NCBI GenBank assembly: GCA_016703545.1
Contig: JADJBX010000006.1
Coordinates: 1 to 64,000, forward strand
Direction: 5' to 3'
Length of the DNA: 64,000 bases
From: Candidatus Amarobacillus elongatus
GTDB lineage: Bacteria > Chloroflexota > Dehalococcoidia > Tepidiformales > Tepidiformaceae
This document shows positions 45,040 to 53,287 of the stretch, piece after piece (the stretch's first letter is position 1; each line of letters begins with the position of its first letter). A program made the translations under genes and the position numbers. The notes beneath the pieces were generated by a model. The model had not been told where the DNA came from and made no database searches. It saw only the letters and a list, made by a program, of their open reading frames with translations.

Positions 45040-45133
45040 AACTGATAACGCGTCTACTCCCTTACTTTCTCCCAACCCCTTTTTCTGCTACCACTTGCAC
45101 CGGCCGTACTCCATACATCGCCGAGGAGCCGAC

Positions 45134-45574
45134 ATGACCGGCTGGCCGGGTGGCCTGCTCGGGCGCGTGCGGGGGCAACGAACGGGCCGGGAGCCGTTCG
45201 CGCCGCCGCCGCCCCTCTCGCTCGAGCTGCGCCTCGCGCGGATCGAGCGCGAACTCGCGGCCGCGCGCCGCGCGCTGGAGCACCAGGCTGCGGCGATTGA
45301 GGCGCTCACGGAGCTGCTCGTGGCCCGCCTCGACCTCGTGGCCGGGGGCGCGCCGCTGGCGCCGCCGGCGGCCGCGGTGGGCGGGCGGAAGGGGCGTGGG
45401 CTGGGCAAGGGGCTCGGCGCGCTCATCCCCTCGGAACCGGAGAACATCGCCCGCCGGCCTGCGCCCGCCGGCTTCGCCCTGCCCGTCGCGGCGAGCGCGA
45501 GCGCGAGCACCGCGCTGCTGGTGCGCGCGAAGGGGCCGCACCCGCTCGCGCAGGCAACCGGCCCCCTTGCATAG
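45134..45574 (+). CDS. Small protein with a ParB-type N-terminal motif
   Basis: 146 residues from ATG 45134 (GAGGAG upstream). An Ala/Leu/Arg-rich helix, probably a coiled coil (about 28-72: LELRLARIERELAAARRALE), is followed by a linker and GRGLGKGLGALIPSEPE (87-103). The latter is the extreme N-terminal sequence of ParB proteins, which binds and stimulates ParA ATPases. No ParB nuclease or helix-turn-helix domain follows. It could be a ParA/MinD-type ATPase regulator or positioning adaptor. Inference from a short motif. Confidence 0.6.
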   Translation: MTGWPGGLLGRVRGQRTGREPFAPPPPLSLELRLARIERELAAARRALEHQAAAIEALTELLVARLDLVAGGAPLAPPAAAVGGRKGRGLGKGLGALIPSEPENIARRPAPAGFALPVAASASASTALLVRAKGPHPLAQATGPLA

Positions 45575-45583
45575 GCGCTCCGG

Positions 45584-46477
45584 CTACCGGAACGCGGGCG
45601 CGACCTCATTGATGAACTGGTCCATGGTGGCGAACCGCCGTTCGCGCGGGCCAAGGTTCCAATCGGGGATGATGATCTCGTCCAGCCCGGCGTCCCGGTA
45701 CTCCGCGATGATCTCGCGCACGCGCGCCACGTTGCCCGCGATGACCGGCCGCCCGCCCGCCGAGATGCGCTTCACCAGCTCCTCGTCGTCGGTGATGGTC
45801 AGCATCGCCTGGCACGACCGCTGGATCGCCTTCGGGTCCCGCCCGAGGCTTTCGCAGTGCTGGTCGAGGACCTCCTGCTTCTGGCGCAGGAGCGCGGGCG
45901 TGCCCCAGACGTTCCATTCGTCGGCGTACTTCGCCGCGATACGCAGCGTGCGCTTTTCGCCTCCGCCGCCGATGAGCAGCGGGATCGGCGCCGGCGGCTT
46001 CGGCGCGAGCGGCGCGTCCGTGAGGCTGTAGTACCGCCCCGCAAGGTTCGTCCGCTCGGATTCGAGCAGCCCCTTGATCGCGGCGCAGGCCTCTTCGAGC
46101 CGGCCAAGGCGCCCGCCGATGGTTGAAAACTCGATGCCGTAGGCGGCGTGTTCGTTCTCCTGCCAGCCGGCGCCGAGACCGAGCACGAGCCGTCCGCCGC
46201 TGATCTCCTGCACGTTCGCGGCCATCTTCGCGAGCACTGCGGGGTGCCGGTACGTGTTCCCCGTGACCAGCGGCCCGATGCGGATGCGCGGCACGGCCAC
46301 CGCGAGCGCGGCGAGCGTCGTCCAGCACTCGCTCGTCGGGCCGCTGTTGTCGGCGGCGTTCGGCATGAAGTGATCGGCGTACCAGGCGCCGTCCCAGCCG
46401 GTCGCCTCGGCGTGCTGCACGGTCGCGAGGGTTTCCGACCAGGGGCTGGCCGGGCTCGGCCAGATCGAGAATCGCAT
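45584..46477 (-). CDS. LLM-class F420-dependent oxidoreductase
   Basis: 297 residues. Luciferase-like TIM barrel: RFSIWPSPASPWSETL, GWDGAWYADHFMP, RIRIGPLVTGNTYRHPAVLAKMAANVQEISGGRLVLGLGAGW and PIPLLIGGGGEKRTLRI. The HP-x-x-LAK and GGR-x-x-LGLG words are typical of the F420 group that includes F420-dependent glucose-6-phosphate dehydrogenase and reductases. Substrate unknown. Start ATG 46477 with GGAG seven bases upstream. Convergent with the ParB-motif gene, nine bases apart. Confidence 0.9.
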   Translation of the reverse strand: MRFSIWPSPASPWSETLATVQHAEATGWDGAWYADHFMPNAADNSGPTSECWTTLAALAVAVPRIRIGPLVTGNTYRHPAVLAKMAANVQEISGGRLVLGLGAGWQENEHAAYGIEFSTIGGRLGRLEEACAAIKGLLESERTNLAGRYYSLTDAPLAPKPPAPIPLLIGGGGEKRTLRIAAKYADEWNVWGTPALLRQKQEVLDQHCESLGRDPKAIQRSCQAMLTITDDEELVKRISAGGRPVIAGNVARVREIIAEYRDAGLDEIIIPDWNLGPRERRFATMDQFINEVAPAFR

Positions 46478-46553
46478 GGGGTGCTCCGGGAGGGTGATTT
46501 GGGCGCAGTCTAACGAAGTACCCCGTCGCGAGTACCCGGCCGCCAGCGTTCGT

Positions 46554-46590
46554 GGGCACCCGCCACCGGGCACCGGGCACTCGCGACTCC
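46554..46590 (-). repeat. Interspersed repeat, copy 7 (CACCGGG module)
   Basis: GGGCACCCGCCACCGGGCACC followed by GGGCACTCGCGACTCC, right behind the stop of the SMR transporter gene. A weaker member of the GGGAACC/GGGCACC group. Confidence 0.5.
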
Positions 46591-46591
46591 C

Positions 46592-46906
46592 TCAGTGCGT
46601 GACCTTTAGCCCCACGATCGCCACGACCAGCAGCGCGATGAACGCGATGCGCGCGGGGCTGGCCGCTTCGTCGAAGAGCACCATGCCCGCGATCGCGGCC
46701 CCGACCGTGCCGATGCCCACCCACACGCCGTACGCCGTCCCAATCGGCAGCGTCCGCACCGCGAGGGAGAGCAGCACCATGCTCCCGACGATGGCGCCGC
46801 CCGTGAGCACCGACGGCACGGGCCGCGTGAAGCCGTCCGTGTACTTCAGGCCCGTCGCCCACGCGACTTCGAGCAGGCCGGCCACCACGAGAATTCCCCA
46901 CGCCAT
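46592..46906 (-). CDS. sugE: SMR-family exporter, Gdx/SugE type
   Basis: 104 residues, four membrane helices. Conserved Glu13 (LLEVAWATGLKYTDGFTRP), then VRTLPIGTAYGVWVGIGTVGAAIAG and a last hydrophobic helix. The closeness to SugE-like Gdx proteins suggests guanidinium export rather than quaternary-amine resistance. No guanidine riboswitch was seen upstream. Start ATG 46906 after GAGGAGG. Confidence 0.87.
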   Translation of the reverse strand: MAWGILVVAGLLEVAWATGLKYTDGFTRPVPSVLTGGAIVGSMVLLSLAVRTLPIGTAYGVWVGIGTVGAAIAGMVLFDEAASPARIAFIALLVVAIVGLKVTH

Positions 46907-46992
46907 CGTTGCCTCCTCACGCCGTCCCGGCGCTGCCATCGCGCGCGTCACGAGCGCGCGGACGCGTCAATCGGCCCCGGTCCCTGGCGTCC

Positions 46993-47649
46993 TTAGACTT
47001 CCGCGCGCAGGTACGCCTGCGAGAGCGAGTCCGCGTATTCGTTCCAGCGGGAGCCGTCGTGCGCGCGTATCCATTGGATGCGTGCCTTCGGCCGCGACTT
47101 CGCGAGCGCGTACGCCTCCTGCACCAGGTCGAGGTTCTTGACCTCGCCCTCGCGGCGCTTCCAGCCCGCCTTCTCCCAGCTTGCCGCCCACTTCGTCAGC
47201 GTGTTCACCACGAGCATGCTGTCCGAATACACGTCCACCGCGTCGTCGGGGCCGATGAGCGAAAGGCCGGCAATCATCGCCGTCAGCTCCATGCGGTTGT
47301 TCGTGGTCATGGGTTCCTGGCCCCACTTCTGGGCGACCACGCGGCCGTCGCGGGCGTACACGGCGCCCCAGCCGCCGGGCCCGGGGTTCCCCGCGCACGA
47401 GCCATCGGTGAAGACGCCCGTATCGGGCCCGAGGGTGAAGCGCATGAGGATTTCGGCGGTGGTGAAGTTGCCCGTCTTCGTGAGCGAATTGCCGCCCTTC
47501 TTCGCCGGCGTTTTCGCCTTCGCCGTGGCGCTGCGCGCGGCCGGCTTCTCGCGGCAGTCCATGCACGCCTTCGGCTTCCAGTTGGGGTACTTCTTGAGGA
47601 CGCTTTCGCCGAGCGTGAACTCCGCTCCGCAGGTTTCGCACGTGAACAT
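46993..47649 (-). CDS. rnhA: Ribonuclease HI with N-terminal zinc ribbon
   Basis: 218 residues. A short Cys4 unit (FTCETCGAEF, ACMDC: Cys4, 7, 29, 32) precedes a Lys/Ala linker and a type HI nuclease domain: TDGSCAGNPGPGGWG with Asp82, NNRMELTAMIAGL, YSDSMLVVNTL, and IRAHDGSRWNEYADSL. All four acidic residues appear present. The usual RNase HI lacks the zinc ribbon, which may help bind RNA-DNA hybrids or a partner. The start ATG 47649 is chosen because the zinc ribbon is intact from there; it lies divergent from the nurA unit. Confidence 0.88.
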   Translation of the reverse strand: MFTCETCGAEFTLGESVLKKYPNWKPKACMDCREKPAARSATAKAKTPAKKGGNSLTKTGNFTTAEILMRFTLGPDTGVFTDGSCAGNPGPGGWGAVYARDGRVVAQKWGQEPMTTNNRMELTAMIAGLSLIGPDDAVDVYSDSMLVVNTLTKWAASWEKAGWKRREGEVKNLDLVQEAYALAKSRPKARIQWIRAHDGSRWNEYADSLSQAYLRAEV

Positions 47650-47752
47650 CGCCGCCCAGCGTAGCCGAGTGAAGGGCTGCGCGCGTTCGGGGCCCTTTCG
47701 TCCGCGGAAAAGCGCGGTACACTGCCTAACAAATGTACGCACCTGCTCCTTC

Positions 47753-48952
47753 GTGGACGGACTCGAACGGGCGCATGCCGCGGGTACAGCCGTGACCCTG
47801 CGCATGGAGCTGCTCACCGCCGGGCTTCCCGGGCTCGTCGAACGCCACCGGGCACGGGTTTCCGCGCTCGAAGCGACGTTGACGGCGGCGCGCGCCGCCG
47901 CCGATGCATGGGCGAAGGACCCCGCCGAGGGCGACGCCCGCATCGAGGCGGCGATGGCGAACACTCCCACGCCCTACGCCACCTCCTTCGGCGAACCGCC
48001 CACCGCGGCCTTTCCGGCGCCGCCGTTCGAGCCCTGCACCGTCGTCGCCGCCGATGGCTCCAGCATCGAACCCGACCGGTTCGCGCCCGTGCCCTGCTAC
48101 GTCCTCAATACGGGCTGGGCGGTGCTGCCGTACCGCGTCCCCGGGGAGGCCGCCCTCGCTTCGAAGCCGATCCTCGGGCCGCGCGAACCGCTCGCCGACG
48201 CGGGCGAAGACGACGGTGAGGACGCGAGCCCCGGTGGCCGCGGCTGGGGCGTCTCCCTTCTGCGCGACATCGAGGAGCGCGAAACCGCCATCCACCTCGC
48301 GCGCGAACGGCTGGTCCACGGGCCCGTCGTGCTGCTCTTCGATGGCACCTTCCTGCCGTGGGACCTCGATTCGCCGCGCATCGCCGCGAACGTGCGCAGG
48401 CAGGTCCTGCGCCGCCTCCAGGACGCCCTCGCGCTGCTCGCGACCGGCGACGAGCCGCTCTCCGCGGGAGCCTACATCTCGGGGTCGCGCGCGGGCGACG
48501 TGGTCACGAGCCTCGCCGTGCTCGCGGGGCAGGACCCGGCGGCGTGGCTCGCCGCCGACAGCGCCCTCTTCGCCACCCTCCTCGGCGAAGGCGAACGCTC
48601 CGCGCTCTTCCGTTCGCGCAGCCAGCGCCAGAAGACGGTCGAGGAGCAGTTCCCGGCGGACAGCCAGGTCGTGTTCTTCTACCTCCGCACCGGCGGAGAT
48701 ATCGCGCGCGTCGAGCTGCCCCAGTGGGCCGCGACCCCGGCTCGCGTCGCGCGCCTGCACGCCACCCTCGTCGACCAGTGCGCGCGTTGCGACGGCTACC
48801 CGCGCGCGCTCCAGGAGGCCCACGAGCAGGCGGTCATCTCCGGCGCCGACCGGCAGCAGTTCGCGCGCCTGCTTGAAACCGAGGCCGCCCGCCAGCGCGT
48901 GTTCCCCCCGTCGAACGGCAAGCAATCGAGCAAGCGAAGGAGAGCGGTATGA
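47753..48952 (+). CDS. nurA: NurA-domain 5'-3' nuclease
   Basis: About 399 residues from GTG 47753 (others at 47792 and 47804; none has a clear ribosome site). Nuclease motif VVAADGSSIEPDR and a second acidic stretch VVLLFDGTFLPWDLDS fit the two-metal NurA/Argonaute-like RNase H fold; a later VFFYLRTGGDIARVELP completes it. NurA works with HerA helicase in end-resection of DNA breaks. It heads the three-gene unit and overlaps the next gene by four bases. Confidence 0.85.
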   Translation: MDGLERAHAAGTAVTLRMELLTAGLPGLVERHRARVSALEATLTAARAAADAWAKDPAEGDARIEAAMANTPTPYATSFGEPPTAAFPAPPFEPCTVVAADGSSIEPDRFAPVPCYVLNTGWAVLPYRVPGEAALASKPILGPREPLADAGEDDGEDASPGGRGWGVSLLRDIEERETAIHLARERLVHGPVVLLFDGTFLPWDLDSPRIAANVRRQVLRRLQDALALLATGDEPLSAGAYISGSRAGDVVTSLAVLAGQDPAAWLAADSALFATLLGEGERSALFRSRSQRQKTVEEQFPADSQVVFFYLRTGGDIARVELPQWAATPARVARLHATLVDQCARCDGYPRALQEAHEQAVISGADRQQFARLLETEAARQRVFPPSNGKQSSKRRRAV

Positions 48953-49545
48953 CGCCAGGAACCGGTGGAGACGCCCCGCGCGTGGTCGAGGCGGGCCTGC
49001 GCAGCTTCGTCTGCGCCTACGAGCGGTACGTCGAGGACCCCTTCCGCCTCGGCCAGCTCGTCGCGGTGCGCGAAGGCCCGTGGTCCATCCTCGGCTGCGT
49101 GGTCGATACCGAAAGCGGCCCGGAAGACCCGGGTCGGCCGCTGCAGGCGCCGGGCGGCAGCCTCACCGCCGCCGAGGTGTTCGCCGAAAACCCGCACATC
49201 CGGCCGCTGCTGCGCACGCGCGTGACCGTGGTCGCGTGCGGGTACATCGAAGGCGAGGGCGCCTTCGCGCTGCTCCCGCCCGCTCCGCCGCCACTGCTCG
49301 CGCGCGTTGAGAGCGCGACCCCGGCCGAAACCATGCACGCCACCAGCGACGGCGCCTTCCTTGCGCTGCTCGTCGCGTCCGCGCTCTGCGACGATGCCGT
49401 GCTCGCGGCGGTGCTCCGCGGCGCCGCCACCGCCCACGGGGCCGCCGCCGGGGAGTTCACGGTGCGCGCCGGCAAGGAGCTCGCCCGCCTGCTCAAGGCC
49501 GAGCCCGCCCGCCTCTCCAGCATCCTCCGGGGGGTGACCGCATGA
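48949..49545 (+). CDS. HAS-barrel-like protein between NurA and HerA
   Basis: 198 residues. After a short head comes FVCAYERYVEDPFRLGQLVAVREGPWSILGCVVDTESG, whose strand pattern resembles the HAS-barrel that begins HerA helicases; a long loop and an Ala-rich helical tail follow (FLALLVASALCDDAVLAAVL). It overlaps nurA and herA by four bases each (ATGA), so all three are made together. Probably an accessory ring or loader subunit for HerA. The HAS assignment is weak and by eye. Confidence 0.6.
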   Translation: MTPGTGGDAPRVVEAGLRSFVCAYERYVEDPFRLGQLVAVREGPWSILGCVVDTESGPEDPGRPLQAPGGSLTAAEVFAENPHIRPLLRTRVTVVACGYIEGEGAFALLPPAPPPLLARVESATPAETMHATSDGAFLALLVASALCDDAVLAAVLRGAATAHGAAAGEFTVRAGKELARLLKAEPARLSSILRGVTA

Positions 49546-51230
49546 CCGCCGAACGCGAACGCATGGGCTCCGTCGTCGGTGGCTCGCTCACGAAGAGCAT
49601 CGAGGTACGCCTCGAGCCGGGGAAGTCCGCGGGCCTGGGCGAGTACCTCGTCTCTCCGTTGCCGGAGGGGGGCGACCTCCTCGGCATGGTCACCGACGTG
49701 CTGCTGAAGTCGGCCGAGGCCGGCGCCACCTCCTGGCCCCCGGGCGCCGACGACGGTCCGCTCGCCGCCCTCCTGCGGGAGGTGCTGCTCGACACGGGCG
49801 TGTACACGGCGGTCGAGGTCAACCCGTACCTCGAGGTCGAAGCCGACGGCGCCACCGCGCGCGCCCGCCGCCTTCCCCGCCACTTCGCGCGCGTCACCCG
49901 CGCCGACCAGGAGATCCTCAATCGCGCCTTCGCCGTCGACGAGGAGCGCGGCGCCGTGCGCGTCGGCACCCCGCTCGGCATGGACGACGTGACCGTCTTC
50001 GTCGATATCGAGAAGCTCTTCGAACGCTCGGCCGGCGTCTTCGGCAAGAGCGGCACCGGAAAGTCCGTCGCGACGATGCAGATCCTCGATGCGATGGTGG
50101 CGAACAGCCGCGCCGCCCGCGTGAACGGCGAACGCACCGTCGCCCTCATCTTCGACATGCACAACGACTACGGCTGGGATATGAAGTTCCAGGGCGAGGG
50201 CGCCCGCGCGCGCAAGTCCCTGAAGCAGCGCCACGGCAGCGACGTCGCCGTCTACTCGCTCGACCCCGACGTGCTCAACACCGATGCCCGCCTCGTCGTG
50301 GGCACGCAGGACATCACGCCGGAGGACCTGGACGTGCTGCAGTCGATCGGCGCGTTCACGGGCCCCGCGATCGAAGCCGCGCACGAGTGCCACTCGCGTT
50401 TCGGCCGGACATGGATCGACGACATCAGCGCGGATGACCCCTCGCCCGCGGTCATCCGCAAAACGTTCCGCGAAGGAGACGAGCCCGACGACCCGAACTG
50501 GACGAAGGTCGCGCAGCGGCTTGGGTTCCACTCGGGGTCGTTCGAAAACCTCCGCCGCGGCCTGCGCCGCTTCACCCGCCGGGGGTTCGTGCAGTCCGGC
50601 ACGGGGCAGTTCTCGGGCGCGTTGAACCACATCGTCCAGACCCTCAAGGGCGGCAAGAGCGTCGTCGTTCAGTTCGGCAAGTTCGGAAGCGACCTCACGG
50701 CCTACATGCTCGTCGCGAACATGCTCAGCCGCCGGATCTGGGAGCAGTACAGCGAGGCCGTGGAAAAAGCCCAGGGCCGCGCCCAGGACGAGCCGAACCG
50801 GCTCGTCATCGTCATCGAGGAGGCCCACAAGTTCATCGACAGGTCGATGGCGGGGCAGAGCATCTTCGGCCAGATCGCCCGCGAACTGCGCAAGTACAAC
50901 GTCACCCTCTTCGTCATCGACCAGCGGCCGAGCCAGATCGACGCGGAGGTGCTTTCGCAGATCGGCACGAAGTTCTGCTTCCAGCTCGATAGCGAGGCGG
51001 ACATCGAGGCGCTGGTGGGCGGCATGCAGGGCCGTTCCGGCCTGCGCTCCGTCATCGCCTCCCTCGAAAGCCGCCAGCAGGCGCTCGTCTTCGGCCACGC
51101 CCTGCCGATGCCCGTTGTCGTCCGCCCACCGGACCTGACGGCGAACTTCGAGGCGGGCGCGTCGCTGCGGGACCGGCTGGGGGCGCCCCCCGCCAACGTC
51201 GCGGCGAAGCTCAAGCCGATCTTCGGCTGA
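49542..51230 (+). CDS. herA: HerA-family DNA helicase/translocase
   Basis: 562 residues. Its own N-terminal barrel (GSLTKSIEVRLEPGKSAGLG) is followed by the FtsK/HerA ATPase core: Walker A GKSGTGKS (168-175), DMHNDYGW, Walker B LVIVIEEAHKFI, and a C-terminal FVIDQRPSQIDAEVLSQIGTK with the arginine/sensor region, then FGHALPMPVVVRPP. A hexameric DNA pump that drives NurA into DNA ends for repair. In some bacteria HerA is instead a phage-defence motor, but here the partner is NurA, which favours repair. Confidence 0.92.
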   Translation: MTAERERMGSVVGGSLTKSIEVRLEPGKSAGLGEYLVSPLPEGGDLLGMVTDVLLKSAEAGATSWPPGADDGPLAALLREVLLDTGVYTAVEVNPYLEVEADGATARARRLPRHFARVTRADQEILNRAFAVDEERGAVRVGTPLGMDDVTVFVDIEKLFERSAGVFGKSGTGKSVATMQILDAMVANSRAARVNGERTVALIFDMHNDYGWDMKFQGEGARARKSLKQRHGSDVAVYSLDPDVLNTDARLVVGTQDITPEDLDVLQSIGAFTGPAIEAAHECHSRFGRTWIDDISADDPSPAVIRKTFREGDEPDDPNWTKVAQRLGFHSGSFENLRRGLRRFTRRGFVQSGTGQFSGALNHIVQTLKGGKSVVVQFGKFGSDLTAYMLVANMLSRRIWEQYSEAVEKAQGRAQDEPNRLVIVIEEAHKFIDRSMAGQSIFGQIARELRKYNVTLFVIDQRPSQIDAEVLSQIGTKFCFQLDSEADIEALVGGMQGRSGLRSVIASLESRQQALVFGHALPMPVVVRPPDLTANFEAGASLRDRLGAPPANVAAKLKPIFG

Positions 51231-51289
51231 CCACGAAAAACAGGCCCGCCAGCCGTCACCCCATGCGCGTCCCGCGCCATGAATGGGGC

Positions 51290-52294
51290 ATGAGGTGGTG
51301 GCTGGCGCCCGGGCTTTTCGTATCCGCACTGTCCCTCGCCTGCGGTGGCGGCACGCCCACCGGGAGAGATGGCGCCGCCACTACCTCGTACCCCTCCGCA
51401 TCCGCCACGCCACAGGTCACCGTGACCCCCGCCCTGGCCACGACTCCGGCGCCTTCCCCGGCCCCGGCCACGTCCCCCTCGCCCGAGGCCGCCGTCTGCG
51501 AGGCACGGCCCGGTGGCCCCGGCGCCCCCGTGCGGGACGGCAACGGCCCCTATTACCACCAGGTCTGGCTCGCCCACGAACTCCCCGGCGCCGCGCGCGC
51601 CGGCGCCGGGACCATGGTCCTCGACCACGCGAGCGTCCCCGACGGCGTCGCCATCCCCGGCGGCGCCACCTACGTGTACTACGTCAACGGCGCCACCGGG
51701 GGCATCGATGTCGCGCGCGTGGATGGCGATGCCGTCACACCCCTCGGCCCCGTGACCATCGACGGCGTTCGCAACCCCGCCGGCATCGTCGACCCCGACG
51801 CGACGCCGCTCCCGGCCGGTGGCGTGCGGCTGGCGTACCTGGCCGGCCTCGGCCCCCCGCTCCCCTCGCGCCGCGGCTGGACCATGTGCATCGCCGATGG
51901 CGCCGACGGGCTCGCCTTCGCCACCCTTGGCCCGGCCATCACCTTCGACCGCGAGACCACGGACCCGTCGCTCGTGCGGCTGGCGGATGGCACCTGGCTG
52001 ATGGCGGCGTCGCAGGGGCGGACCACGATTCTCGCGCGCTCCGCCGATGGCCTGCGCTTCGAGGCGGGCGAGACGCTCCCCTTCGGCGGCGTCCCTGAAC
52101 TCGCGGACGCCGGCGGCGGCAAGGTGCGTCTCTACGTCTGCACGAACGGCATCGAGAGCTACCTTTCAGGAGACAACGGCCGCTCGTGGCAGCGAGAGGG
52201 GGTAGTCGCCACCGCGCCGCCGCCCCAGCGCATCATCTGCGACCCCTCGCGCGTGGCCGGGACGTCCCTCTTCTTCTATAAGACCGCGAACTGA
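51290..52294 (+). CDS. Lipoprotein with beta-propeller-like (sialidase-type) domain
   Basis: 334 residues from ATG 51290 (ATG 51263 is also possible). Lipobox SLAC after a short hydrophobic head, then a Ser/Thr/Pro linker rich in TPAPSPAPATSPS. The body has repeated DG-x-x-F and SGDNGRSWQREG Asp-box type turns, so a beta-propeller of the sialidase or glycosyl-hydrolase-like sort. No catalytic set identified. Likely anchored in the membrane and exposed outside. Confidence 0.7.
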   Translation: MRWWLAPGLFVSALSLACGGGTPTGRDGAATTSYPSASATPQVTVTPALATTPAPSPAPATSPSPEAAVCEARPGGPGAPVRDGNGPYYHQVWLAHELPGAARAGAGTMVLDHASVPDGVAIPGGATYVYYVNGATGGIDVARVDGDAVTPLGPVTIDGVRNPAGIVDPDATPLPAGGVRLAYLAGLGPPLPSRRGWTMCIADGADGLAFATLGPAITFDRETTDPSLVRLADGTWLMAASQGRTTILARSADGLRFEAGETLPFGGVPELADAGGGKVRLYVCTNGIESYLSGDNGRSWQREGVVATAPPPQRIICDPSRVAGTSLFFYKTAN

Positions 52295-52296
52295 AA

Positions 52297-52324
52297 ACGG
52301 GCGGCCCCCGGAGGGACCGCCCGT
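52297..52324. terminator. Terminator between lipoprotein and CsbD genes
   Basis: ACGGGCGG / CCGCCCGT, 8-bp stem with a partly paired interior (CCCCC with GGG). Sits between convergent genes; on the minus strand it is followed by TTTTC. Confidence 0.6.
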
Positions 52325-52355
52325 GAAGTGGCGCGATGCGCGAGCGTTGGCCTGG

Positions 52356-52544
52356 CTAGCTGACCTTGTCCTTCAGGTCGCGGGCCTTGTCCTTGACGTC
52401 GCCCATGGCGCCCTGGGCCTTGCCCTTCATCTGCTGGTTCTCGCCTTCGGCGTGCATCTGGTCGTTGCCGGACATCTCGCCCGCCTTCGACTTCGCGCCG
52501 CCCATGGCTTCGTTGGCCTTGCCCTTGAGTTTGTCCTTATCCAT
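52356..52544 (-). CDS. CsbD-like stress protein
   Basis: 62 residues from ATG 52544 (GGAGG upstream). MDKDKLKGKANEAMGGAKSK and KMKGKAQGAMGDVKDKARDLK-like pattern, low-complexity Lys/Gly/Ala/Met, are diagnostic of the CsbD family, small disordered general stress proteins controlled by alternative sigma factors in other bacteria. Its role is not known in detail. Confidence 0.9.
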   Translation of the reverse strand: MDKDKLKGKANEAMGGAKSKAGEMSGNDQMHAEGENQQMKGKAQGAMGDVKDKARDLKDKVS

Positions 52545-52825
52545 GAGAGCCTCCGTGTGCGGCGCGGACGCCGCCGTAGTGGGTCCATGGTCCCCGGCCG
52601 GGCATCGCTCCCGTCCCCTTCGGGAACGAACGGGTCTTGCGGCTGGCTTGCACCCGGCGGCCGTGTTCACGGGCCGTTAACGTCCGCGCGTGAGCATTTC
52701 GCCCACCCGGCGCCGAAGGAGCGGGCCGAACAGCGCCCTCGGGGAGCGTATTTCGCGGCCTCCCGGCGCTTGTGCGCGGCTGACGCGCGTGTCCTGATCC
52801 CCGGACGTCACCCGCGGAGCCGCCC

Positions 52826-53218
52826 TTGGACCTCGAACCGGCCGTCCTTCACATCTTCGATCACGCCACAGACACCCACTTCGTCCCCGCCGGGGACCTC
52901 CTCTATGAGGAGGGCGACCACGGCGAGGTCATGTACGTCGTCAAGCACGGCGAACTCGACATCTCCATCGATGGCAACCTCGTCGAGCGCATCGGGCCCG
53001 GCGCCATTGCCGGCGAGATGGGCCTCGTCTCCGAGGACCACGTGCGCATCGCCACCGTTCGCGCCTGGACCGATGCCGAGGTCGTGGCCATCGACCGCCG
53101 CCGTTTCATGTACCTCTGCGAACGCTCGCCCTACTTCGCCCTCGAGGTGATGCGCGTCATGGCGCGCCGGCTGAAGGCGATGGACGAGCGCGTGTTCGGC
53201 CACCACGTCTCACCGTAA
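52826..53218 (+). CDS. Stand-alone cyclic-nucleotide-binding-fold protein
   Basis: 130 residues, TTG start at 52826 with GGAG eight bases upstream. A single CAP/cNMP barrel: FVPAGDLLYEEGDHGEVMYVV, GELDISIDGNLVERIGPGAIAGEMGLV (the phosphate-binding GE-x-G loop with a conserved Glu but Leu instead of the usual Arg) and a C-terminal helix RVMARRLKAMDERVF. No DNA-binding helix-turn-helix, so not a CRP regulator. The altered phosphate loop makes cyclic-nucleotide binding uncertain. Confidence 0.82.
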   Translation: MDLEPAVLHIFDHATDTHFVPAGDLLYEEGDHGEVMYVVKHGELDISIDGNLVERIGPGAIAGEMGLVSEDHVRIATVRAWTDAEVVAIDRRRFMYLCERSPYFALEVMRVMARRLKAMDERVFGHHVSP

Positions 53219-53287
53219 TGCGGCCCCCTCCGTGAGGATTCGCGCCCGGCCCTCCCGCGCCGGGCACGGCCGCCGTACCATCGCGCC

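Noticed and set aside
45134..45574. Truncated parB
   Set aside because: The ParB start motif is at the C-terminal side of this protein and no ParB core remains in any frame after it.
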